The notes under the pieces were generated by a model. The model ran no database searches and was not told the DNA's origin. It saw nothing but the letters and a program-made list of their open reading frames with translations. From assembly GCA_900770875.1 (NCBI GenBank), contig CAAGLV010000238.1, positions 1-32,494 of the forward strand: a stretch of DNA of 32,494 nt, read 5' to 3'. Both the position numbers and the translations under genes were made by a program. Source of the stretch: Flavobacteriales bacterium (GTDB taxonomy: Bacteria > Bacteroidota > Bacteroidia > Flavobacteriales > Weeksellaceae). Shown here in pieces: positions 16,438 through 24,387 of the stretch. Position 1 is the first letter of the stretch; every line of letters starts with the position of its first letter.

Positions 16438-16445
16438 CAAATATA
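16438..16445 (-). promoter_or_regulatory. -7 promoter element for the HU - rng group
   Basis: TATATTTG on the minus strand, followed by CACCCGC, matches TAnnTTTG 36 bases before the HU start. TTG at 16463-16461 is 15 bases away, slightly short for a -33 element. Confidence 0.6.
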
Positions 16446-16485
16446 ACTAATTCATCTTAACAAAAAAAGCATTTTATTAGATTTT

Positions 16486-17526
16486 ATGAATTTCAACTAC
16501 CTGATTTTGTCATGGTTTGACCGCAATAAAAGAGAACTACCTTGGCGCAATACTAAAAATCCTTTCCATATTTGGTTGTCAGAAATCATCTTACAACAAA
16601 CTAGGGTAGACCAAGGTACGAATTTTTATCTAAATTTCATAACCGAATTTGATACAGTTCAGGATCTTGCTAATTCCGACGAACAAAAAGTTTTAAAACT
16701 ATGGCAAGGCTTAGGTTATTATTCGCGTGCAAGAAATTTACATTTTACAGCAAAATACATTTCTAACGAGTTAAATGGTGTTTTTCCGAACACATTTAAC
16801 GGCCTAAAAAAATTAAAAGGCGTTGGCGATTATACCGCTGCTGCAATAGCTTCTATCGTTTATAATGAACCTGTTCCGGCTGTTGATGGAAATATGTTTC
16901 GCGTTTTTTCGCGTTATTTTAATGTGGAAGATGATATTTCTTTAGCTAAAACTAAAAAAGTCTTTTGGGATTTGGGTTTAGAAATTATCGACCAAAAACG
17001 TCCAGGCGATTTTAACCAAGCTGTGATGGATTTAGGCGCAACAATTTGTTTACCTAAAGCTCCTAAATGCGAAAATTGCCCTTTAAATAACTCGTGCGAA
17101 AGTTTGCGTTTAAACAAAGTTATGCAACTACCTGTTAAAACAAAAAAAGTAAAAGTAACAAATCGTTATTTGCATTTTATTTTAATCGAAAACGAAGATC
17201 AAATTGCATTATCAAAACGAATTGGAAATGATGTTTGGAGAAATTTATACACGTTTCCTTTAATCGAAACAACGACCGACTTGCTAGATCATAAAGAATT
17301 AATCGATCAGAATTTACATTTAGAACTAAGCTACATTAGCGAAGAAAAACACATCTTATCGCATCAAAATTTATTTATTAAATATTACAAATTAAATTGG
17401 TCTGAAGAAAATTTATCAAAACTAAAATCGATTACAGATTTTAATTGGACAACTCTTAAAAAATTAGAAGAATTTCCACTTCCAAAACCAATAGAAAAGT
17501 TTATAAATTACCATTTTAATGATTAA
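16486..17526 (+). CDS. mutY: A/G-specific adenine DNA glycosylase
   Basis: This 346-residue base-excision repair enzyme removes adenine mispaired with 8-oxoguanine. The N-terminal catalytic domain has WLSEIILQQTRV (30-41) with catalytic Glu33, the helix-hairpin-helix LKGVGDYTAAAIASI (110-124), and PAVDGNMFRV with Asp134. An iron-sulfur cluster motif C-x6-C-x2-C-x5-C is formed by Cys188, Cys195, Cys198 and Cys204. The C-terminal third (about 225-346) matches the NUDIX-like 8-oxoG recognition domain (YLHFILIENEDQIALSKRI). The length is normal. It is divergent from HU (84 bases) and followed by ssb after 33 bases, probably in one transcription unit with ssb and gldD. Confidence 0.96.
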   Translation: MNFNYLILSWFDRNKRELPWRNTKNPFHIWLSEIILQQTRVDQGTNFYLNFITEFDTVQDLANSDEQKVLKLWQGLGYYSRARNLHFTAKYISNELNGVFPNTFNGLKKLKGVGDYTAAAIASIVYNEPVPAVDGNMFRVFSRYFNVEDDISLAKTKKVFWDLGLEIIDQKRPGDFNQAVMDLGATICLPKAPKCENCPLNNSCESLRLNKVMQLPVKTKKVKVTNRYLHFILIENEDQIALSKRIGNDVWRNLYTFPLIETTTDLLDHKELIDQNLHLELSYISEEKHILSHQNLFIKYYKLNWSEENLSKLKSITDFNWTTLKKLEEFPLPKPIEKFINYHFND

Positions 17527-17559
17527 TTTTGTATATTGAAGCCACAAAACCATTAAGTT

Positions 17560-17982
17560 ATGAACGGAACAACCAACAAAGTCTTTTTAATCGGTAATTT
17601 AGGCGACGATATTAAAATTCATCATTTTGATGAGCAAAATTGTATTGGCCGATTTCCAATCGCAACAACAGAATCTTATATTTCGAGAACTGGCGAACGC
17701 ATTACAGAAACAGAATGGCACAATATTACAACACGAAACAAGTTAGCAGAATTATGCGAACGTTATTTAAAAAAAGGAGATAAAGTATTTGTTGAAGGTC
17801 GTATAAAAACACGTAAATGGGACGATAACGGACAAACAAGATACACAACAGAAATTGTTGCCAATTCTATCGAATTTTTAACGCCAAAAACAGATTCTGA
17901 TACCAAAATGTCAAATCAACCAGGACGACAAGAACCTTCTACTCCTCCGTTAAAAGAAGGAGAAGACGATTTGCCGTTCTAG
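17560..17982 (+). CDS. ssb: Single-stranded DNA-binding protein
   Basis: This 140-residue OB-fold protein binds single-stranded DNA during replication, recombination and repair. NKVFLIGNLGDDIKI (6-20), TEWHNITTRNKLAELCERYL and KGDKVFVEGRIKTRKWDDNG are the standard SSB segments. The C-terminus ends in the acidic tip DDLPF, which recruits partner proteins. A short Gln/Pro-rich linker (about 116-133) precedes it. It lies 33 bases after mutY, 23 bases before gldD, on the same strand. A -7-like TAATTTTG (17524-17531) at the mutY stop could give it an extra promoter. In other flavobacteria gldE commonly lies between ssb and gldD; it is absent here. Confidence 0.96.
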   Translation: MNGTTNKVFLIGNLGDDIKIHHFDEQNCIGRFPIATTESYISRTGERITETEWHNITTRNKLAELCERYLKKGDKVFVEGRIKTRKWDDNGQTRYTTEIVANSIEFLTPKTDSDTKMSNQPGRQEPSTPPLKEGEDDLPF

Positions 17983-18005
17983 AAAAAGAAAAGTAAATTA
18001 TTAAA

Positions 18006-18611
18006 ATGAAATACAAATTACAAAAGCGTAAGTTTGTAAAACAATCGTTTTGTTTAGTAGCATTATCTTTTAGTGCTATTTTTTTTGCATCGTGTTCGGA
18101 TAAATCCGAAACCATAAAACCATTAGGACAAGTAAGATTAGAGTATCCAAAAGCGACTTATGTCGACTTTAAAGAAAAAGCACCTTATTTTTTTCAGTAC
18201 TCAAATTTAGGAATAGTAAAAGATGGTAAACAACCCAATTGGTATGTAATTAATTACCCCGAAATGAAGGCAAATATCTTTCTTACCTATTTCCCAATTC
18301 AATCAAAAGAAGATTTAATTACAAAAATTAAAGACAGCGAAAAATTTGTGCAAGAACAAACCGTAAAAGCAAGTTTTATTTCGCCTCAAGTCTTCGAATT
18401 TCCTCAAAATAAAATTTTTGGTACGTTATATGAATTAGGTGGAGAGTCTGCTATTAATCTACAATTTCATGTAACCGATAGTACATCTAATTTTATTTCG
18501 GGTTCGGTTTATTTCTCAACAATGCCTAAAGCCGATTCCTTAGCTCCGGCTGTAGAATATCTAAAAAAAGATGTACAGCATTTAATTGAAACACTAAAGT
18601 GGACAAAATAA
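18006..18611 (+). CDS. gldD: Gliding motility lipoprotein GldD
   Basis: This 201-residue lipoprotein matches GldD, a protein needed in Flavobacterium johnsoniae for gliding and type IX secretion. The N-terminus is basic, then hydrophobic (QSFCLVALSFSAIFFASC), with Cys30 as the lipidation site. Mature features include YPKATYVDF, the conserved PYFFQYSNLG (about 61-70), WYVINYPEMKANIFLTYFPI (about 78-97) and a C-terminal region with VYFSTMPKADSLAPAVEYLKKD. The gene follows ssb as in other flavobacteria, but gldE, its usual overlapping partner, is not here. The product is expected in the periplasm or anchored to a membrane. Whether the host glides cannot be told: gldD-type genes also occur in non-gliding flavobacteria with type IX secretion. 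Confidence 0.92.
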   Translation: MKYKLQKRKFVKQSFCLVALSFSAIFFASCSDKSETIKPLGQVRLEYPKATYVDFKEKAPYFFQYSNLGIVKDGKQPNWYVINYPEMKANIFLTYFPIQSKEDLITKIKDSEKFVQEQTVKASFISPQVFEFPQNKIFGTLYELGGESAINLQFHVTDSTSNFISGSVYFSTMPKADSLAPAVEYLKKDVQHLIETLKWTK

Positions 18612-18626
18612 AAGTAATAAAATTAT

Positions 18627-18654
18627 AATTTCGTCTATTTTTGTAAACGAAATT
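18627..18654 (+). promoter_or_regulatory. Possible rseP promoter within an inverted repeat
   Basis: TATTTTTG (18636-18643) fits the -7 consensus. It is framed by AATTTCGT (18627-18634) and ACGAAATT (18647-18654), an 8-bp inverted repeat that could be an operator or, in RNA, a weak gldD terminator hairpin. No -33 TTG is visible. Confidence 0.35.
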
Positions 18655-18681
18655 TTTAAAAGCAACTAATTTTTATAAAAT

Positions 18682-19992
18682 ATGTTAGTACAAATCGGGC
18701 AATTAATGCTCAGTTTAATGTTGTTAGTTATGCTACACGAATTAGGGCATTTCTTTACAGCAAAATGGTTTGGAGTTAGAGTAGAACGTTTCTTTGTCTT
18801 CTTCGACGTTAAATTCGCTTTATGGAAAAAGCAAATTGGTGATACCGTTTACGGAATTGGATGGTTGCCATTAGGTGGATATGTAAAACTTTCGGGAATG
18901 ATTGACGAAAGTATGGACACCGAACAAATGAAAAGCGAACCAAAACCGTACGAATTTCGTACTAAACCAGCTTGGCAACGTTTAATTATTATGCTTGGAG
19001 GTATTATTGTTAATATCGTTTTAGCAATGATAATTTACACTGCTTTATTTATCTACAAAGGGGAAAGCTATGTAAAAGTTGATAATATGAAATACGGAAT
19101 CGCTGTAGATTCTGTACAAACTGCTGTTGGTTTACAAAAAGGAGATATTCCTGTTGGTGTTGATGGAAAAAAATATACATCATTAAGCGACATTAACAAA
19201 GAAGCCTTACTTGGCGGACAAACCATAGAAGTTTTAAGAAATGGTAAAGAAGTTTCGTTACCAATCGACGAAAACTTTAGAACACAAATCTTAAACTACA
19301 AACAAGGGTTCTTTATTCCTGAAATGACTTTTGAAGTAGATTCTGTTACCGCAGATTCTCCTGCTGCAAAAGCTGGCTTAATGAAAGAAGATAAAATTAT
19401 TGCCGTTAACGGATTTACAACGCCATTATTTTCGGACTTTTCTAATAAATTACAAGAATACAAAGGAAAATCTATTCCTTTTTCTATCGAAAGAAAAGGA
19501 CAAGCGATCGAACTATTAGTAGAAGTTGGTAAAGATGGTAAAATTGGATTCTTCCCAAAATCATCATACATCGACTCGTTAAGCGGACATAAAGCATACA
19601 CAATTGGAGAAGGAATTAGTAAAGGTGTTACAGAACCATTTGAAGCAATTTCTACACAAGTACGCGGAATTAAAACGTTATTTAACGTAAAAGACGGACG
19701 TAAACAAGTTGCCGGACCAATTGGAATGGTACGCCAAATGCCAACACATTGGAACTGGTTATTCTTTTGGTCTTTTACTGCAATGATATCGGCTTGGTTA
19801 GCATTTATCAACTTATTACCAATCCCAGGTTTAGATGGTGGACATGCCGTTTTTGCTATTTACGAAATGGTAACAGGAAAGGCTCCAAGCGAAAAAGTGT
19901 TAGAAAAAGCACAAATGGTTGGTATTTTTATCATCTTAGGATTAATGATCTTTATCTTTGGAAATGACATCGTTAACCTTGTCTTTGGATAA
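18682..19992 (+). CDS. rseP: Site-2 intramembrane metalloprotease RseP
   Basis: This 436-residue inner-membrane zinc protease of the S2P family cuts anti-sigma factors and remnant signal peptides within the membrane. The zinc site HELGH (His19, Glu20, His23) is in the first helix (MLHELGHFFTAKWFGV). The third ligand motif NLLPIPGLDGGH (about residues 374-385) is in a C-terminal helix. Two PDZ domains lie between, about 115-200 (degenerate) and 215-290 (ADSPAAKAGLMKEDKIIAVN). Four hydrophobic segments are evident: about 5-25, 101-123, 355-380 and 412-432. Length matches the family (about 440-450). It follows gldD by 70 bases with its own possible promoter. A tRNA-Asn promoter starts shortly after its stop. 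Confidence 0.95.
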   Translation: MLVQIGQLMLSLMLLVMLHELGHFFTAKWFGVRVERFFVFFDVKFALWKKQIGDTVYGIGWLPLGGYVKLSGMIDESMDTEQMKSEPKPYEFRTKPAWQRLIIMLGGIIVNIVLAMIIYTALFIYKGESYVKVDNMKYGIAVDSVQTAVGLQKGDIPVGVDGKKYTSLSDINKEALLGGQTIEVLRNGKEVSLPIDENFRTQILNYKQGFFIPEMTFEVDSVTADSPAAKAGLMKEDKIIAVNGFTTPLFSDFSNKLQEYKGKSIPFSIERKGQAIELLVEVGKDGKIGFFPKSSYIDSLSGHKAYTIGEGISKGVTEPFEAISTQVRGIKTLFNVKDGRKQVAGPIGMVRQMPTHWNWLFFWSFTAMISAWLAFINLLPIPGLDGGHAVFAIYEMVTGKAPSEKVLEKAQMVGIFIILGLMIFIFGNDIVNLVFG

Positions 19993-20030
19993 TTAACCTG
20001 AAAAAAAATAAAAATTTTTAGAAAATATTT

Positions 20031-20069
20031 TTGTGGGTGTAAAAAATCCTTTTATATTTGCACCCACAA
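20031..20069 (+). promoter_or_regulatory. tRNA-Asn promoter flanked by a 9-bp inverted repeat
   Basis: TTG (20031-20033), 19 bases, then TATATTTG (20053-20060) is a full consensus promoter. TTGTGGGTG (20031-20039) and CACCCACAA (20061-20069) are exact reverse complements bracketing the core. The second arm covers the expected transcription start. Confidence 0.65.
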
Positions 20070-20080
20070 TTAAGCAACAT

Positions 20081-20154
20081 TCCTCCTTAGCTCAGTTGGT
20101 TAGAGCATCTGACTGTTAATCAGAGGGTCCTTGGTTCGAGCCCAAGAGGAGGAG
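20081..20154 (+). tRNA. tRNA-Asn (GTT), copy 1
   Basis: The acceptor stem TCCTCCT/AGGAGGA, discriminator G, anticodon loop CTGTTAA with anticodon GTT at 20115-20117, and TTCGAGC T-loop give a complete 74-base cloverleaf. CCA is not encoded. Confidence 0.97.
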
Positions 20155-20203
20155 CTTTTTTAGTGAAAAAGTCAAACAAAGACTTAAAAATAATTTTGGA
20201 TTT

Positions 20204-20277
20204 TCCTCCTTAGCTCAGTTGGTTAGAGCATCTGACTGTTAATCAGAGGGTCCTTGGTTCGAGCCCAAGAGGAGGAG
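20204..20277 (+). tRNA. tRNA-Asn (GTT), copy 2
   Basis: This is identical over 74 bases to the copy 49 bases upstream, with anticodon GTT at 20238-20240. No separate promoter is evident in the spacer, so the two are probably processed from one transcript that ends at the terminator immediately downstream. Confidence 0.97.
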
Positions 20278-20280
20278 CAA

Positions 20281-20314
20281 AAAGGCTATCATTACTGATA
20301 GCCTTTCTTTTTTT
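20281..20314. terminator. Terminator shared by the tRNA-Asn pair and meaB
   Basis: AAAGGCTATCA (20281-20291) and TGATAGCCTTT (20296-20306) form an 11-bp stem with a TTAC loop, followed by T-rich sequence that runs into the convergent meaB stop. Confidence 0.85.
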
Positions 20315-21266
20315 ATAAATATTTTTCTATCCAATCTTTTGCAATTAAGTAAGCATTATCAGATGATTTATGCAACGGATTTTCTTTTAATTTCTGCTTT
20401 AATTTTCTTTCAACCAATTCTAAAATATACGTTTCGGATTGAATTAATTGTTGATTTTGTCTGTTTTTTATATAAAACCCATTTTCGGTAATTTGTTTAA
20501 AATATTCTTCCACAACTTCCCAAAGCTCTACAATCCCTTTTTCTTTTAAACCAGATCCTAAAATTGTTTTACGTTTCCATTGCGATTCTTTTATTGGTAA
20601 AAACTGAAGCGATCGAGCTAAATCAACCTTTAAATCTTTTACTTGCTTCTCCTGAAAAGCATCAATTTTATTTACAAAAATAATATCCGAAATTTCCATT
20701 ATTCCACGTTTTATACCTTGCAAATCGTCGCCCGAACCTGGTAATTGTAAAAATAAAAAAAGATCGGTTATTTGATTCACCAACGTTTCAGACTGTCCAA
20801 CACCTACTGTTTCTATCAAAATATGATCGTAACCTGCAGCTTCGCACAATAGCATTGCCTCGTAAGTACGAGAAGTAACACCTCCTAAATTACCATTAGA
20901 AGCACTTGGACGAATGTAAGCTAAATCTACTTTAGCCAATTCTTCCATACGCGTTTTATCCCCTAAAATACTCCCTTTAGAAAGGCTACTACTAGGATCG
21001 ATTGCTAATATAGCCACTTTATGCCCTAAACTCGTTAAATAAAGCCCTAAAGCTTCTATAAACGTACTTTTACCAACACCCGGAATCCCAGTAATTGCAA
21101 TACGTTTTGAAGTTGTACTTAAAGGAAAACTTGAAATAATTTCTTGAACCGTTTCTAGATGAGATAATCTTGTACTTTCGGCCAAAGTAATTGCCTTACT
21201 TAAAGCTAAACGATTTCCTAATTTAATCTCATCAACTAAATGTTCGACATTTATATTTTTCGACAT
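20313..21266 (-). CDS. meaB: Methylmalonyl-CoA mutase-associated G-protein chaperone MeaB/ArgK
   Basis: This 317-residue G3E-family GTPase protects and reactivates B12-dependent methylmalonyl-CoA mutase. The P-loop is GIPGVGKST (residues 60-68), followed by VAILAIDPSSSLSKGSILGD (about 92-111), the hallmark of the ArgK/MeaB family. ILIETVGVGQSE (about 149-160) is switch II, and FVNKIDAF (about 197-204) is the guanine-specificity NKxD. The C-terminal helices support dimer formation. The length is typical. The presence of meaB implies a methylmalonyl-CoA mutase elsewhere in the genome. It lies 46 bases downstream of the AraC-type gene on the same strand; a functional link is not apparent. Confidence 0.95.
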   Translation of the reverse strand: MSKNINVEHLVDEIKLGNRLALSKAITLAESTRLSHLETVQEIISSFPLSTTSKRIAITGIPGVGKSTFIEALGLYLTSLGHKVAILAIDPSSSLSKGSILGDKTRMEELAKVDLAYIRPSASNGNLGGVTSRTYEAMLLCEAAGYDHILIETVGVGQSETLVNQITDLFLFLQLPGSGDDLQGIKRGIMEISDIIFVNKIDAFQEKQVKDLKVDLARSLQFLPIKESQWKRKTILGSGLKEKGIVELWEVVEEYFKQITENGFYIKNRQNQQLIQSETYILELVERKLKQKLKENPLHKSSDNAYLIAKDWIEKYL

Positions 21267-21312
21267 ATTTTCTTAATTAATAAAATACAATACGCTAATT
21301 TACAATGCATTA

Positions 21313-21996
21313 TTATTTTTTGTATTCTTTTAAATCTTTTATAAATTCGGATGGTGTTTTATTTACATATTGCGTAAAAATTGTAGTAAAAGAACTATGC
21401 GAGCTAAACCCGAAATCACTTGCTAAATAACTCAATTTTGTATTTAGCACCTTATCATTTGATTTTAATTGTTCAATTAAATAATCAATTCTTAGCTCAT
21501 TTAAATACTGATTAAAGCTTTTATTTTTATAGCTCTTGATAATTTCGCTTAAATATTTTGTATTTGTATTAAATTGTTTCGCTAAATTATTAAGATTAAC
21601 TTCTTTTTTTAAAAATCCTTTTGTTTGCTCGAATTCATCTAATTTCTTAATCAAATTTTGTTCGGTTTTCGACGCAATATTAATTGATGTTTTAGAAACT
21701 TCTGTTTTTCGCTCTTCTTTAACAACAATTTCCTTTCTAGCTAAAATAACCTCTTTCTCTTCTGTTTTAGGAGCAATTAAAACCTTTTCTAATTCAACTT
21801 CAGGTATAATTTCTTCCTCTTCTATTTCAAGTTTAATTTCTTCTAAACTTTCCTTTACCTCTATTATTTCTTTATCAATTTCTGCAAGTTTAATTTCCTC
21901 CTCTATTACGTTATTTTTTTTCGTAAATACAAAATACAAACTCACTAAAAGTATAATAAATGCTACAATTGCAATGATTATAATTACATTATCCAT
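21313..21996 (-). CDS. Membrane-anchored AraC-type helix-turn-helix regulator
   Basis: This 227-residue protein has one N-terminal transmembrane segment (about residues 4-24, IIIIAIVAFIILLVSLYFVF). A long Glu/Lys/Ile-rich linker follows (about 30-105, strongly charged, probably extended or coiled). A complete AraC-type DNA-binding domain completes the protein (about 118-224). The last includes LNNLAKQFNTNTKYLSEIIK (first helix-turn-helix), FNQYLNELRIDYLIEQL, and ASDFGFSSHSSFTTIFTQYV with TPSEFI (second helix-turn-helix). No periplasmic sensor, TPR or kinase domain is present, unlike the larger membrane AraC proteins of Bacteroidota. How a signal reaches the DNA-binding part is unknown. It lies downstream of the feo genes but a terminator separates them. 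The start ATG at 21996 keeps the hydrophobic segment. Confidence 0.85.
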   Translation of the reverse strand: MDNVIIIIAIVAFIILLVSLYFVFTKKNNVIEEEIKLAEIDKEIIEVKESLEEIKLEIEEEEIIPEVELEKVLIAPKTEEKEVILARKEIVVKEERKTEVSKTSINIASKTEQNLIKKLDEFEQTKGFLKKEVNLNNLAKQFNTNTKYLSEIIKSYKNKSFNQYLNELRIDYLIEQLKSNDKVLNTKLSYLASDFGFSSHSSFTTIFTQYVNKTPSEFIKDLKEYKK

Positions 21997-22090
21997 AATA
22001 TCTTTTTAAAATACGATTAAAATGCTACTAATTAACTATTTAGATTTTATTAAATCAGAAAACTAAATTATACAAAATATTAAGAAATAA

Positions 22091-22119
22091 AAAAGACTTA
22101 AGATAATCTTAAGTCTTTT
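22091..22119. terminator. Terminator after the feo genes
   Basis: The sequence is a near-perfect palindrome: 14-base arms (AAAAGACTTAAGAT and its reverse complement) around a single A. It lies just after the Cys-rich peptide gene and has T runs on both strands. Confidence 0.8.
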
Positions 22120-22122
22120 AAT

Positions 22123-22281
22123 TTATTTTTTTACTTTATTTACTTTAGTCGAACATCCACAATTAGATCCGCAACCATCTGTATTTTTTTTAAATGTATT
22201 TGTAAACATTCCGTATAAATACCAAATTGCAAAACCAACTAAAAATGCGATAAATAAATATTGGATATAAATATTATCCAT
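22123..22281 (-). CDS. FeoB-associated Cys-rich membrane protein
   Basis: This short reading frame encodes 52 residues: MDNIYIQ, one transmembrane helix (about residues 8-25, LFIAFLVGFAIWYLYGMF), a Lys-rich turn, a Cys cluster GCGSNCGC (residues 36-43) and a Lys-rich tail. It begins 6 bases after the feoB stop. Small single-helix proteins with a C-terminal Cys cluster next to feoB are annotated as FeoB-associated Cys-rich membrane proteins in many Bacteroidota. A role in iron handling at the membrane is presumed, but the molecular function is unknown. Its stop is followed directly by a terminator, so it is the last gene of the feoA-feoB operon. Confidence 0.85.
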   Translation of the reverse strand: MDNIYIQYLFIAFLVGFAIWYLYGMFTNTFKKNTDGCGSNCGCSTKVNKVKK

Positions 22282-22287
22282 AACTAA

Positions 22288-24387
22288 TTATTTTAAAAAA
22301 TGAAAAGCAATAAACGCTACAACATAAGCAAAACCAGTCATAAATCCGGCTTGGATTAATGTCCATTTCCACGAATCTGTTTCGCGTTTAACAATAGCAA
22401 TTGTACTCATACATTGCATTGCAAATGCATAAAACAATAATAATGATATTCCCGAAGCTAACGTATAAGCAGGCTGGCCTGTATTACGATTAATTTCGGC
22501 ACGCATTCGGTTTAATAATTTCCCTTTTTGCTCAGCGTCTTCTATATCAACATCGCCTAAACTATACACGGTAGACATTGTTCCTACAAAAACTTCGCGC
22601 GCTGCAAAGGAAGAAATCAATCCAATTCCCATCTTCCAATCGTAACCTAAAGGCGCTACAACTGGCTCTATAAAATTACCTAATCGTCCTAAATAAGAAT
22701 ATTCTAATTTATACGAGGCAACTTCGTTATTTAGCTCTTCTTCTGTCATTTTTGGATGATGTGCTAACACAATTTCTTCGGCATTATTAAACTGCTCTCC
22801 TGGTCCAAATTTACCTAACACCCACAAAATGATAGAAATTGCAAATATTATTTTACCTGCTCCAATTACAAATCCTAATGTTTTTTCCCAAACATTTAAT
22901 CCTACATTTCGCCAATCGGGCAATTTATAAGTTGGTAATTCTAAAACAAGTAAACTTTTATGTTTAGATTTTATAATTAAATTTAATACAATTGCGCTTC
23001 CTAATGCAGCAAAAACACCTAAAAGATACATAACGAACAAGGCTAAACCTTGTAAATTTAATCCGTACCAATCTTGATTAGGAATAACTAATGTGATAAT
23101 TACAATGTAGATTGGTAAACGTGCAGAACACGTCATAAAAGGCGTAACCAAAATAGTTAACATCCTTTCTTTTGCATTTTCTATATTACGTGCCGACATT
23201 ACTGCAGGCACAGCACAAGCTACTCCCGAAACCAAAGGAACAACCGATTTTCCACTTAAACCAAATGGTTTTAACCATCTATCCATTAAAAATACAACAC
23301 GGCTCATATACCCTGTTTCTTCCATTAAGGAGATAAACAAAAACAGAATCGCAATTTGAGGCACAAACACCACAATTCCCCCAATCCCTGGTATAATCGC
23401 TTCGCTTAATATTTCTGCAATTGGACCTGCAGGTAATTTAGCAACAACCATTTCTTGTAGGTATCCAAATAACTCTTCGATAGAATCCATTAATGGACCC
23501 GACCATGTATAAACAGCCTGAAATATCAACAACAAAAAGGCTAAAAAAATGACATATCCAAAAAATGGATGCATCAAAAATTTATCGATTTTTTCGGTAA
23601 AAGTTGTTTTTCCTTTTAAATTATAGGTGATAATATCTTTTAATTCGGCTTCAACGAATTGATTTCTATCAATCGTATCTTTTAACTGCACACGTTTTTC
23701 TACAATTTTATGCTTCTTTTTAATCGATGATAAAATTTCTTTCTGTTCTATCGATAAAAAATCCACAAATTTTTGTCCTAAATATAACGAAGCTAAGTAA
23801 TCGTTTTCGACTTTTAATGCCGATTTTACGTCTTCGATTGCTTTTTCGAATAATTGACCTGGTTTAAACGAAATTTCGGTTTGATTAGGTTTATACTCAA
23901 AATTTGCAATCAATTCGGTTAATCCTTCACCATTACGTGCATTGGTTAAGATGACCTTTGTTTTTAAACTTTCTTCTAATTTTTTTACATCAACCAAAAG
24001 GCCTTTTGCGTCCATTTCGTCGATCATATTAATGACAAAAATTACCGGAACACCTAAATCTTTTACTTGATGATACAATACGATTGATCGCTTTAAATTA
24101 CCTGGTTCAGAAACTACAACAGCTAAATCAGGATAATCTTTATTTGTTTTATCGCCTAAGGTTTTAAAAACAATTTCTTCGTCTAACGAATTGGGATAGA
24201 TAGAATAAGTTCCTGGTAAATCGATAATGTGATAATTATTCCCATTTTTTTCGACAGTACCTTCTCTTTTTTCTACAGTAACTCCCGGATAATTTCCTAC
24301 TTTTTGGCGTAAACCTGTTAGTTTATTAAATAATGATGTTTTACCAACATTAGGATTACCAACAAGTGTAATTATTTTTGAACTCAT
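22288..24387 (-). CDS. feoB: Ferrous iron transport protein B
   Basis: This 699-residue protein is the ferrous iron transporter of the inner membrane. The N-terminal G domain carries G1 GNPNVGKTS (10-18), G3 DLPGTY (about 57-62) and G4 NMID (about 119-122). A helical guanine-dissociation-inhibitor-like domain (about 160-270) follows. The membrane part (about 280-699) has Gate repeats including GGIVVFVPQIAILFLFISLM and PLVSGVACAVPAVMSARNI (Cys-containing first Gate), and a second Gate with AAREVFVGTMSTVYSLGD. Length is near the E. coli value (773), without an extra C-terminal domain. The start codon overlaps the feoA stop by one base (TAATG), a sign of translational coupling. The C-terminal Cys-rich helper is supplied by the next gene. 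Confidence 0.97.
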   Translation of the reverse strand: MSSKIITLVGNPNVGKTSLFNKLTGLRQKVGNYPGVTVEKREGTVEKNGNNYHIIDLPGTYSIYPNSLDEEIVFKTLGDKTNKDYPDLAVVVSEPGNLKRSIVLYHQVKDLGVPVIFVINMIDEMDAKGLLVDVKKLEESLKTKVILTNARNGEGLTELIANFEYKPNQTEISFKPGQLFEKAIEDVKSALKVENDYLASLYLGQKFVDFLSIEQKEILSSIKKKHKIVEKRVQLKDTIDRNQFVEAELKDIITYNLKGKTTFTEKIDKFLMHPFFGYVIFLAFLLLIFQAVYTWSGPLMDSIEELFGYLQEMVVAKLPAGPIAEILSEAIIPGIGGIVVFVPQIAILFLFISLMEETGYMSRVVFLMDRWLKPFGLSGKSVVPLVSGVACAVPAVMSARNIENAKERMLTILVTPFMTCSARLPIYIVIITLVIPNQDWYGLNLQGLALFVMYLLGVFAALGSAIVLNLIIKSKHKSLLVLELPTYKLPDWRNVGLNVWEKTLGFVIGAGKIIFAISIILWVLGKFGPGEQFNNAEEIVLAHHPKMTEEELNNEVASYKLEYSYLGRLGNFIEPVVAPLGYDWKMGIGLISSFAAREVFVGTMSTVYSLGDVDIEDAEQKGKLLNRMRAEINRNTGQPAYTLASGISLLLFYAFAMQCMSTIAIVKRETDSWKWTLIQAGFMTGFAYVVAFIAFHFLK

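Noticed and set aside
16402..16440. Upstream in-frame start for the HU gene
   Set aside because: It lies within the predicted -7 element; HU proteins begin MTKAEIV or similar at 16401.
19296..19811. 171-codon open frame on the minus strand
   Set aside because: It is antisense to rseP, within conserved PDZ and protease coding sequence, with no protein features of its own.
20081..20277. tRNA pair as an integration (att) site
   Set aside because: No integrase, direct-repeat tRNA fragment or foreign gene cluster is next to it; it is a simple tandem duplication.
21536..22009. 157-codon Ser/Ile-rich open frame on the plus strand
   Set aside because: It is antisense to the AraC-type gene. Its Ser/Ile/Leu composition is the complement of the Glu/Lys-rich linker, so it is an artefact.
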